A stretch of DNA of 22,999 bases from JAIBCM01 sp041395165 (GTDB lineage Bacteria; Verrucomicrobiota; Verrucomicrobiia; JADLBR01; JAIBCM01): assembly GCA_041395165.1 (NCBI GenBank), contig JAWLBA010000017.1, forward strand, positions 1-22,999, given 5' to 3'. How positions within the stretch are numbered: position 1 is the stretch's first letter; the number at the start of each line of letters is the position of its first letter. Positions 1-7,296 of this stretch are shown one piece after another. Below the pieces are notes generated by a model. That model made no database searches. It worked only from the letters and a program-made list of their open reading frames with translations, and was not told the DNA's origin. Position numbers and translations under genes: made by a program.

Positions 1-804
1 TGCGGGCAGGTGATTAGCGTGTTTAGCGAGAAAGAAGGTTTCTTCGGCGGCGAAGCCAAACTCACTTTTAAATACAAAGATCAGCCAGAACAAACTTTCT
101 TATTTTCGATCCGGGGAAAGAACCCCGAAGATGATCTTTGCAAAGCTTACATCATCGACCAAACTCCCGATGATATGGATTGGTTTACCTATGCGATTGC
201 AAAAAGTGAGAGTAAAGATTACGGAGGACAACCTTATTACAATCAATTTCTAGCAAACGGCGGTAAATATTCCCCGGTTCCTGGACAGGAAGGTATTCCG
301 TTGCATGGGAAAGATAGTGATACAACTCCCGGAGGATTTGGTCTGTTTCAAGTAACCGTTAAGGAACCTCTAATTCCACGAGGTCAAATCTGGAACTGGC
401 AAGAGAATGTAAAGGGTGGTATAGAAATAATTAAATCAAAAGTCCCAGAAGCAAAAGCATGGTTGCAAAACCAAAAACAACAGGCGCTAGATGAAATTGG
501 CACTAATTCAGTTCCAAGCATTCAGATGCCAAGAAACCAAATGGATGCCCCTCCCTACACCATTCGATTAAATACTGATGGAGGAATTCCAGCAAATCCC
601 AAGCATACTTTTACAGATAGTGATATCCTTGGAGGAATTATTATCAAAATGTATAATGGTGCTGCTCCTATAGCTCCTGGACATACAACAGGCACTGGAC
701 ATTTTTGTGTTTGGTATAATCAAGATGGAGTGTGGGAATTTAGAAGAAAAGCGTCTAATTCAGGTGTAACCTATGTTGATAGAGTAGCAAAGGAAATGGA
801 ATGA
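1..804 (+). CDS. C-terminal part of a protein with a lysozyme/transglycosylase-like domain (5' end cut by window)
   Basis: The frame is open to the first base of the window, so this is probably the end of a longer protein; a GTG at 10 is the first possible start inside the window. Numbered from that GTG, residues 57-70 carry the stretch WFTYAIAKSESKD, with Glu67 placed like the catalytic glutamate of lytic transglycosylases, and residues 108-115 carry GGFGLFQV, like the G-L-x-Q signature of that fold. The preceding FSIRGKNPED stretch resembles the lead-in to such domains in large secreted multidomain proteins, as I recall them. This suggests a peptidoglycan- or glycan-cleaving domain, but the link is motif-level only. 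The stop overlaps the next gene by 4 bases (ATGA), so the two are probably translationally coupled. It could be a cell-wall enzyme or the toxic tip of a larger effector; which one cannot be told without the N-terminal part. Confidence 0.6.
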   Translation, partial: CGQVISVFSEKEGFFGGEAKLTFKYKDQPEQTFLFSIRGKNPEDDLCKAYIIDQTPDDMDWFTYAIAKSESKDYGGQPYYNQFLANGGKYSPVPGQEGIPLHGKDSDTTPGGFGLFQVTVKEPLIPRGQIWNWQENVKGGIEIIKSKVPEAKAWLQNQKQQALDEIGTNSVPSIQMPRNQMDAPPYTIRLNTDGGIPANPKHTFTDSDILGGIIIKMYNGAAPIAPGHTTGTGHFCVWYNQDGVWEFRRKASNSGVTYVDRVAKEME

Positions 805-1617
805 AAATAAGCTTACATTTACTAATTCTAAAATTATTTTTTCTCTCTTTTATTTCCCTTTGGGGATATGAAAGGCAGCCTTATTTTGATTTTATAAAGC
901 AAAGCTTATTAAAGCTGGAAAAACCTGACATAACACAAATTTGGTCTTTTCCCGAAATAAAGCAACCTCAAGGAGGCTATTTAAGGCGATTTACATTTGA
1001 TATCACGGGTGACGGCATAGATGAATTATTTTTAAATTCTTCAGCGTTAGTTGATCGTTTTGATAGCGGTTCATGGAATATTTATCAGAAAGTTGGTAAT
1101 CAATATAAAAATATTGCTTCAATTCCTTTGCATGGCAATTTTTCCATAAGATTTTATAAAGAAGGTGGTAAGACACACGTTCAATATATTTGGGGTCGTG
1201 ACCGATGGTTAAAAGAATATGTGCTTTATACTTACACGATTGATTCAAAAGGTAATTTTGTAACGACCGAGGAAAAAATAGACAGGTCGGAAGAAGATGT
1301 AAAAAATGGCATATATCCGATTGAAGAAAAGGATTTGAAGGCGCAGAAAATTTTTGAGCCAAAATTAGTTGAAAGAATTTTATTAGCAGATTTTTTAAGA
1401 GATCCACAAAACAAATGGCATCTTATGCATTTTACTGATTTTGATTTGAGCCAGTTAGGGAAGAGAAAAAATTTACGAAAAGGGAGGTCGCGGCTATGAA
1501 GATCCCGAATTCGAAAATGACAAAAGAAGAGCAGAAAACTTCACACCGCAAGAAGCGCAACGGCTGATTAAGCAATGGGAAAAGCGTGAACGAGAAAGAG
1601 AAGTTCAAGGAAAGTAA
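801..1617 (+). CDS. Secreted hypothetical protein, frameshifted near its C-terminus
   Basis: I do not recognise the family. The first 22 residues form a signal-peptide-like segment (MKISLHLLILKLFFLSFISL then WG), so the product is likely exported. Residues 66-75 (FDITGDGIDE) look like an isolated calcium-binding D-x-x-x-D-G loop of the FG-GAP/EF-hand kind, followed by beta-rich sequence. As written the frame stops at 1497-1499 after an odd basic tail (KNLRKGRSRL). One frame over, the sequence reads IYEKGGRGYEDPEFENDKRR and continues as a charged helical tail to a TAA at 1615-1617. Removing one A from the A6 run at 1466-1471 joins the two frames cleanly, so the intended product is probably about 271 residues ending in EREREVQGK. 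The start overlaps the stop of the upstream lysozyme-like gene, which suggests the two work together, for example as enzyme and inhibitor. Confidence 0.6.
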
Positions 1618-1619
1618 TT

Positions 1620-1646
1620 TTCGCGTAATTAGCGGGATTAGCGGGC
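1620..1646. repeat. Three-unit GC-rich repeat with 9-base period upstream of ruvA
   Basis: TAGCGGG occurs at 1630-1636 and 1639-1645, exactly 9 bases apart. A degenerate earlier unit (TTCGCG) lies at 1620-1625. The run ends just before the ruvA start. A similar pair, TAGCG at 15-19 and 24-28, lies inside the first gene of the window, also with 9-base spacing. Confidence 0.5.
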
Positions 1647-1656
1647 AAACATTATT

Positions 1657-2253
1657 ATGATAAGTTATCTTAACGGAAATTTAGTTCGATCCTTACCAAC
1701 GATGGTAGAAATGGAAGTCAATGGCGTGGGTTACAGCGTGCTGATTTCCTTCGACTTATGACAAATTACCCGCCCCCCTGCTCCGCTAAAATTGTTAACC
1801 CATTTTCATGTCAGGGAAGATGCTCAGATTCTTTACGGTTTTGCTACGGAAGAAGAGCGTTCTTTGTTTCAACTTTTAATTAATCATGTGTCCGGTGTGG
1901 GGCCTAAAATTGCTTTGGGCGTGTTAAGCGGCATTTCTGTCACTCAATTTCGAGCGGCGGTAGTGAATAATGATTTACAAACACTTTCTCGTATTAAAGG
2001 ATTGGGCAAAAAAACAGCTGAAAAAATGATCGTGGAATTACGCGATAAAGTTGGCGTTTCCGCAGCATGGGAACAAGCTTCCCAAGATCTTGCCCTCTCG
2101 CCTCAAGCGCAAAGGGTTAATGACGCCGTTTTGGCTTTGATCGCTTTGGGTTATAAACAGATCGAAGCTCATCGCGCTATTAAACAAGTTCAAGAGAAGC
2201 AGCCTGAGGCTTTAGTTGAAGATTTGGTGCGTGAGGCGTTGAAAAGTCTTTAA
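1657..2253 (+). pseudogene. ruvA: Holliday junction DNA helicase subunit RuvA, interrupted by two frameshifts
   Basis: RuvA binds the four-way junction and loads RuvB hexamers for branch migration. The N-terminal OB-fold part starts at ATG 1657 (MISYLNGNLVRSLPTMVEME then VNGVGYSVLIS) but hits TGA at 1759-1761. The expected next segment STYDKLPAP lies one frame over, from 1751. The rest, from KLLTHFHVRED to the end, is back in the first frame. A 2-base loss (or 1-base gain) near 1750 and loss of one C in the C6 run at 1773-1778 explain this; restoring a seventh C gives the same spacing to LTHF as in E. coli RuvA. The helix-hairpin-helix motifs VSGVGPKIALG and IKGLGKKTAEK and the C-terminal domain III (AVLALIALGYKQIEA) are intact. 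The longest uninterrupted frame runs from 1762 to 2253. ruvB lies downstream beyond a toxin-antitoxin pair. Identity is certain; functionality is not. Confidence 0.9.
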
Positions 2254-2265
2254 AAAAGGCTTTTT

Positions 2266-2297
2266 GACCGCAGAGAAACGCTGAGCACGCAGAGGTG
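2266..2297. repeat. Left arm of an inverted pair of GC-rich 9-10-base-period repeats
   Basis: CGCAGAG at 2269-2275, CGCTGAG at 2279-2285 and CGCAGAG at 2288-2294 form three degenerate units in the ruvA-vapB gap. Their reverse complements recur at 2337-2363, so the two arms face each other across about 40 AT-rich bases and could pair as a long imperfect hairpin. Confidence 0.6.
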
Positions 2298-2336
2298 AAC
2301 AGCATTCAAATTATTTTAAAAGTTTTTATTTTTTTT

Positions 2337-2363
2337 CTCCGCGATCTCCGCGACCTCTGCGGC
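2337..2363. repeat. Right arm of the inverted repeat pair
   Basis: CTCCGCG at 2337-2343 and 2346-2352 and CTCTGCG at 2355-2361 have an exact 9-base period. The reverse complement (CGCAGAG, CGCGGAG, CGCGGAG) matches the left arm at 2266-2297 in sequence and period. Confidence 0.6.
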
Positions 2364-2389
2364 AATTTTTATTTCACTGATTAAATTAT

Positions 2390-2425
2390 TTGATTTTAAA
2401 AGTAAGAATTTATATATTAAAAGTA
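2390..2425 (+). promoter_or_regulatory. Promoter and likely autoregulatory operator of vapBC
   Basis: TTGATT (2390-2395) and TATATT (2413-2418) are separated by 17 bases, a good sigma-70 match. The expected transcription start falls at or next to the ATG at 2425, and no ribosome binding site precedes it, so the message may be leaderless. The 9-mer TTAAAAGTA occurs at 2396-2404 and 2417-2425, 21 bases apart (two helical turns), around the -10 box; a shorter copy, TTAAAAGT, lies at 2316-2323. Such direct repeats would suit binding of the AbrB-type antitoxin to its own promoter; that role is inferred. Confidence 0.45.
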
Positions 2426-2658
2426 TGAAAACAATCGTGTCAGAGAAAGGGCAGATTACCATTCCTAAATCGTTGCGAATGCGTTTGGGTCTTAAGTCTG
2501 GCACCGTCCTTATCTTTACCGAGAAAAAAGGCAAATTAATCGCTGAAAAAAAGAGTAGCCAGGATGTTTTTTCTCAGTGGCAAGGAAAAGGTCACATCCC
2601 TTTTGGTAAAACAACCGATGATTACTTGAAAGCAATTCGCGATGGTAACAGCCGTTGA
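2425..2658 (+). CDS. AbrB/MazE-type antitoxin (VapB-like)
   Basis: A 77-residue protein opening with VSEKGQITIPKSLRMRLGLK, the swapped-hairpin AbrB/SpoVT DNA-binding signature, over residues 5-24. The C-terminal half (from about residue 45, DVFSQWQGKGHIPFGKTTDD) should be the part that wraps around and neutralises the toxin. It is encoded directly before a PIN-domain toxin and overlaps it by 17 bases, the classic type II toxin-antitoxin layout. The antitoxin probably represses its own promoter through the repeated TTAAAAGTA sites just upstream. Family assignment is strong; the name VapB is by context. Confidence 0.88.
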   Translation: MKTIVSEKGQITIPKSLRMRLGLKSGTVLIFTEKKGKLIAEKKSSQDVFSQWQGKGHIPFGKTTDDYLKAIRDGNSR

Positions 2659-3049
2659 TACATCGGTTTTATTGGACGTTTTAACGAATCATTCTTCGTT
2701 TGCCGAAGTTTCTAAGTCGGCACTGAGACAAGCGTTTCAAGAAGGTTCTTTAATTGTTAATGAAACCGTCATTGCAGAATTGTCCCCTGCCCTATCGGCT
2801 TCACAATTTCGTCATTTTCTTGATGATTGGGAATTGAATTTTGTTCCATCTTCATTGGAAAGCGCTTTACTGGCTGGAGAAATGTTTCGTTACTATATCA
2901 AGCAAGGCGGCAAACGAGACCGTGTTTTGCCCGATCTTTTGATCGGCGCTCATGCCCAAAAACATGCCAATCGATTACTAGCTCGTGATCGAGGTTATTT
3001 TAAAAATTATTTTAAACATTTAAAAGTGTGGGATCCTTCGTTAAAGTGA
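2642..3049 (+). CDS. vapC: PIN-domain ribonuclease toxin (VapC-like)
   Basis: A 135-residue PIN-domain protein. The four acidic metal-binding positions of the family are all in place: Asp6 (AVDTSVLLD), Glu46 (VIAELSP), Asp98 (LPDLLIGAHA) and Asp116 (LLARDRGYF). VapC toxins are Mg-dependent endoribonucleases that usually cut initiator tRNA, other tRNAs or rRNA; the target here is unknown. The start ATG lies inside the end of the antitoxin gene in another frame, which ties toxin synthesis to antitoxin translation. Its stop lies 4 bases before the ruvB start, so ruvB is likely read from the same message. Nothing indicates inactivation. Confidence 0.9.
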   Translation: MVTAVDTSVLLDVLTNHSSFAEVSKSALRQAFQEGSLIVNETVIAELSPALSASQFRHFLDDWELNFVPSSLESALLAGEMFRYYIKQGGKRDRVLPDLLIGAHAQKHANRLLARDRGYFKNYFKHLKVWDPSLK

Positions 3050-3053
3050 GTTC

Positions 3054-4071
3054 ATGAAAGGCAGTAAAATTGATGAGTTTAACCAAGAGGAAGATTCTTC
3101 TTTAGATCTTTCTTTACGGCCTATCGACTTTTCTGATTTTGCGGGTCAGGAAAAAATTAAGGAACGTTTGGAGGTTTTAGTTCAAGCTGCTCATTCGCGA
3201 CAGGAACCATTGGAACATCTTTTGTTTTGCGGTCCTCCGGGCTTAGGAAAAACAACATTGGCTAATATTTTGTCGAAGGCGATGAATGCCAATCTCAAAA
3301 CGACTTCCGGTCCTGTAATTGAAAAAGCAGGCGATTTGGCCGGTTTGCTCACTAATTTGGAACGGGGCGATGTTCTGTTTATCGACGAAATTCATCGTCT
3401 CAATATGACGATTGAAGAGTATCTTTATCCTGCGATGGAAGATTATCGTTTGGACATCATCATCGATCAAGGACCGAATGCGCGAAGCGTACGGTTGAAC
3501 TTACCAAAATTTACTTTAATTGGCGCCACGACACGCGCGGGCATGTTAAGCGCCCCCTTGCGCTCCCGTTTTGGCATGGTGAATCGTCTGGATTATTATG
3601 AAGCGGAAGATTTACAAAAAGTGATTCTTCGTTCTTCGCGGATTCTAAATATCGAGCTTGATGAAAGCGGCGCCAAAGAAATTGCACAACGTTCCCGAGG
3701 AACACCGCGCATTGCCAATAATCTTTTACGCTGGGTGCGCGATTATTCCTCTGTCAAAACAGCATCAAAAATCACTCGTGATGTGGCTGACAAAGCTCTG
3801 GCCATGTTGGAAATTGATGAAGACGGTCTAGATGAAATGGATTTGCGACTTTTAGAAGCTTTAACGCAACGTTTTAATGGTGGCCCTGTTGGCTTAAATT
3901 CTCTTGCGGTTGCGGTTGTTGAAGAAGCGGGAACTTTGGAAGAAGTACACCGAACCTTATCTCATCATGCAAGGATTTTTAAAACGCACGCCGCAAGGTC
4001 GAGTCGCAACTAAACGCACTTACGAAAAATTTGGATTGAAACCGTCTGGTCGCCAAGCGGAATTATTTTAA
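3054..4071 (+). CDS. ruvB: Holliday junction helicase motor subunit RuvB, frameshifted near the C-terminus
   Basis: RuvB is the AAA+ ATPase that drives branch migration with RuvA. The N-terminal LRPIDFSDFAGQ opening, Walker A GPPGLGKT (residues 60-67), Walker B LFIDEIH (108-114) and sensor-1 IGATTRAGML are all present, followed by the winged-helix domain. As written the frame ends at 4011-4013 with a foreign tail. In the next frame, from 3952, the standard ending EPYLIMQGFLKRTPQGR and KFGLKPSGRQAELF runs to TAA at 4069-4071. One extra C at 3950-3951 accounts for the shift and, once removed, gives EEVHEPYLIMQGF with no gap. The lost part contains the DNA-contacting arginine loop of the winged helix, so the product as written would be impaired. 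Translation probably couples to vapC, whose stop is 4 bases upstream. The native length would be about 338 residues, normal for RuvB. Confidence 0.95.
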
Positions 4072-4085
4072 ATAAGAAGTAAATT

Positions 4086-7034
4086 ATGCCGAAACGCACC
4101 GACATCCATTCGATCTTGTTAATTGGTTCTGGGCCTATTGTTATTGGGCAAGGGTGCGAGTTTGATTACTCGGGTGTGCAAGCGTGTAAGGCGCTACGGG
4201 AAGAAGGATTTCGCGTCATCTTAGTGAATAGTAATCCGGCCACCATCATGACTGACCCGGAGTTTGCCAATGCCACTTATATTGAGCCGATCACGGTTGA
4301 GGCAGTGGAAAAAATCATTGCTAAGGAAAAACCGGATGCCTTGCTACCGACTTTAGGGGGCCAAACGGCGTTGAATACTGCCATGGCGTTATCGGAAAAA
4401 GGCATTTTAAAAAAATATGGTGTGAAATTGATCGGCGCTAATGAGGAAGCGATTCGCAAAGGAGAAGATCGCCAACTTTTTAAAGAAGCGATGCAAAAAA
4501 TTGGCCTAGATGTTCCTCTATCTGGAATTGCTCATTCGCTCGCTGAAGCTCGAGAAGTAGCAAAAAAAATTGGTCGAATGCCGTTGATTATTCGACCTGC
4601 CTTTACTTTGGGCGGTAGTGGCGGAGGTGTGGCTTATCATCTTGAAGAGTTTGAATCTATCGTCGCTCAAGGTTTGGCGCTATCACCTGTCAGTGAAGTG
4701 TTAATTGAAGAATCGCTTATTGGTTGGAAAGAATTTGAAATGGAAGTCATGCGAGATCGCGCCGATAATTGTGTGATTATTTGTTCGATTGAAAATTTTG
4801 ATCCTATGGGAGTTCATACGGGAGACAGTATTACAGTGGCTCCAATCCAAACGCTTTCAGATAAAGAATATCAAGTCATGCGAGATGCTTCGTTTGCGGT
4901 GATCCGCGAAATTGGCGTGGAAACCGGTGGTTCCAATATCCAATTCGCGATTAATCCAGAAAATGGTCGCATGATTGTGATTGAGATGAATCCACGCGTT
5001 TCTCGCTCTTCAGCTTTGGCTTCTAAAGCGACGGGTTATCCCATTGCTAAAATCGCGGCTAAATTGGCAGTAGGTTACACTTTGGACGAGTTAAAAAATG
5101 ATATCACAAAAGAAACACCAGCCAGTTTTGAACCAACTATTGATTATGTTGTAACAAAAATTCCGCGCTTCACATTTGAAAAGTTTCCTGACGCCGATCC
5201 CACGTTAACTACAGCAATGAAAAGTGTCGGAGAAGCCATGTCGATTGGTCGCACGTTTAAAGAATCGTTTCAAAAAGCGCTGCGTTCTTTAGAAGTGGGA
5301 GCTTGGGGTTTGAGTGGAGGCAAACAAGGCGGTGACATTATTTTTTCAAAAGAGGATATTGAAAAAAAACTAAAAACTCCTTGTGCAGAGCGAGTGTTTT
5401 ATTTGAGACATGCTTTTCGCGCTGAGATGTCGTTGGAAACGATTCACGAGTTAACTTATATTGATCGCTGGTTTTTAAAACATATCGAGCAGTTGGTTCA
5501 AGAAGAAGAAAAAATTCGCAACCAAGGACTCAATAGCAAAGAGTCCCTTTTAAAAGCAAAACAGTTAGGATTTTCAGATCGGCAATTGGCCCATTTCACA
5601 AATCAAACGGAAACTGATATTCGAAAAAAACGTTATTCAGAAAAAATTTTACCCAGCTACCGTTTAGTCGATACCTGTGCGGCGGAGTTCGAGGCTTATA
5701 CGCCTTATTATTATTCCACTTACGATTGTGAAGAGGATGAGGTTCGTAAATCAGAAAAGAAAAAAGTAATGATTTTGGGCGGAGGACCTAACCGAATCGG
5801 CCAAGGAATTGAATTTGATTATTGTTGTGTGCACGCTTCGTTTGCTTTGAAAGCGCTAGGCTACGAAACGATTATGGTGAACTCCAATCCAGAAACAGTT
5901 TCCACTGATTACGATACCAGCGATAAACTTTTTTTTGAGCCGCTGACTTTAGAGGATGTGTTACATATTTATGAGCGTGAACAATGTTGGGGCGCCATTG
6001 TTCAGTTTGGGGGGCAAACTCCTTTAAATTTAGCGACGGGTTTGGCGGCAAATGGAGTTAACATTTTAGGCACTTCAGTTGAAAGCATTGAAGCAGCGGA
6101 AGATCGCAAATTGTTTCAACAGATGTTGAAACAGTTAAATTTGAAACAACCTCCTAATGAAACAATCACAAGCGAATCCGAAGCACTTCAAGCCGCACAA
6201 CGCGTGGGCTATCCCCTGCTCATGCGTCCTTCGTTTGTTCTCGGTGGACGCGCCATGCGAATTGTTTATAGCGATGATGAGGTTAAAACTTACTTGAAAG
6301 AAGCTGTGGAAGTTTCTTCAGAACGGCCGGTATTAATGGATCGTTTTTTGGAGGAAGCGATTGAAGTAGATGTGGATTGTGTGAGTGATGGGGAAACAAC
6401 GGTGATTGGCGCTGTGATGCAGCATATTGAACAGGCGGGTGTTCACTCGGGCGATAGTGCGTGTGTTATTCCAGCTTTTTCTTTGTCCGAAAAAGCGCTT
6501 AGAGAAATTCGTGAGGCCACAAAAAAAATGGCTCAGGCGCTAAAGGTTAAAGGTTTGATGAATGTTCAATTCGCCGTTAAAGAAGATGAAATTTATGTTT
6601 TAGAGGTGAATCCTCGTGCTTCGCGAACGGTGCCTTTTGTAAGTAAGGCCATTGGAGTGCCCTTAGCAAAATTAGCCGCAAAAGTGATGGCTGGCCAATC
6701 GCTAAAAGAACTTAAATTCACTGAAGAAATTGTCCCTAAATATTTTTCTGTAAAAGAAGCTGTTTTCCCCTTTGCCAAATTTAAACAAGTCGACATTTTG
6801 CTTGGACCTGAAATGAAATCGACGGGTGAAGTTATGGGGATGGATGATAGTTTGGGAGTAGCTTATGCAAAGTCTCAAATGGCTGCGCAACCTGCTTTAC
6901 CGACTCAAGGCAAAGTTTTTTTGGCTGTGAATCCCAAAGATGAATCACAGCTCAAAATATTAGCTCAAAAATTGTTGAGCTTCATTTTTCGCTTTGTGCT
7001 TATGATGAGACCGCCGATTTTTTTGAAAAAATAA
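4086..7034 (+). CDS. carB: Carbamoyl-phosphate synthase large subunit, frame ends early in the MGS domain
   Basis: CarB makes carbamoyl phosphate from bicarbonate, ammonia (delivered by CarA) and two ATP, for arginine and pyrimidines. The two homologous ATP-grasp halves are complete: the first opens SILLIGSGPIVIGQGCEFDY, the second (from about residue 559) KKVMILGGGPNRIGQGIEFD. The C-terminal allosteric MGS-like domain begins near residue 942 (GKVFLAVNPKDES) but after residue 964 or so the sequence becomes nonsense and stops at 7032-7034. Continuing the true protein needs a 1-base restoration near 6978 (giving KLLELHFSLCAYDETADFFE in frame 2) and another in the A6 run at 7026-7031 (giving KNNIPFQRLTHANRG in frame 1). 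The start ATG has AAGAAG 9 bases upstream and lies 14 bases after the ruvB stop. carA is not in the window. Confidence 0.95.
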   Translation: MPKRTDIHSILLIGSGPIVIGQGCEFDYSGVQACKALREEGFRVILVNSNPATIMTDPEFANATYIEPITVEAVEKIIAKEKPDALLPTLGGQTALNTAMALSEKGILKKYGVKLIGANEEAIRKGEDRQLFKEAMQKIGLDVPLSGIAHSLAEAREVAKKIGRMPLIIRPAFTLGGSGGGVAYHLEEFESIVAQGLALSPVSEVLIEESLIGWKEFEMEVMRDRADNCVIICSIENFDPMGVHTGDSITVAPIQTLSDKEYQVMRDASFAVIREIGVETGGSNIQFAINPENGRMIVIEMNPRVSRSSALASKATGYPIAKIAAKLAVGYTLDELKNDITKETPASFEPTIDYVVTKIPRFTFEKFPDADPTLTTAMKSVGEAMSIGRTFKESFQKALRSLEVGAWGLSGGKQGGDIIFSKEDIEKKLKTPCAERVFYLRHAFRAEMSLETIHELTYIDRWFLKHIEQLVQEEEKIRNQGLNSKESLLKAKQLGFSDRQLAHFTNQTETDIRKKRYSEKILPSYRLVDTCAAEFEAYTPYYYSTYDCEEDEVRKSEKKKVMILGGGPNRIGQGIEFDYCCVHASFALKALGYETIMVNSNPETVSTDYDTSDKLFFEPLTLEDVLHIYEREQCWGAIVQFGGQTPLNLATGLAANGVNILGTSVESIEAAEDRKLFQQMLKQLNLKQPPNETITSESEALQAAQRVGYPLLMRPSFVLGGRAMRIVYSDDEVKTYLKEAVEVSSERPVLMDRFLEEAIEVDVDCVSDGETTVIGAVMQHIEQAGVHSGDSACVIPAFSLSEKALREIREATKKMAQALKVKGLMNVQFAVKEDEIYVLEVNPRASRTVPFVSKAIGVPLAKLAAKVMAGQSLKELKFTEEIVPKYFSVKEAVFPFAKFKQVDILLGPEMKSTGEVMGMDDSLGVAYAKSQMAAQPALPTQGKVFLAVNPKDESQLKILAQKLLSFIFRFVLMMRPPIFLKK

Positions 7035-7296
7035 TATTCCTTTCCAACGATTGACTCACGCGAATCGTGGTAGCTCGAGTGTTTTGGATTTATTAAATCA
7101 GGGTGAAATTTGCTTAATCATTAATACTCCTTCCTCATCGGTTGAGCGACAGGAAGAAAGACAATTTCGCACACTAGCTTATCATCGAAAAGTGCCGGTG
7201 ATGACCACAATACCCGGAGCGCAAGCGGCAATTCATGGCATAGCTGAGCTCAAGCGTGCAAATTTCACCGTAAAAAGTTTACAGGAATATTTTTAG
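7035..7296 (+). pseudogene. carB: Displaced C-terminal piece of carB (MGS-like allosteric domain)
   Basis: This is the remainder of CarB in a different frame: NNIPFQRLTHANRG and then VLDLLNQGEICLIINTPSS, the UMP/IMP-binding part of the methylglyoxal-synthase-like domain, ending ELKRANFTVKSLQEYF. A TTG at 7051 could serve as a start but nothing suggests independent expression. The sequence is fully conserved-looking, which argues that the frame breaks are recent or artefactual. The stop at 7294-7296 overlaps the convergent cysH stop at 7293-7295. Confidence 0.85.

Noticed and set aside
1003..1414. Minus-strand reading frames opposite the secreted protein at 801
   Set aside because: No ribosome sites or recognisable domains, and the plus-strand gene has a signal peptide, an Asp loop and coupling to its neighbour.
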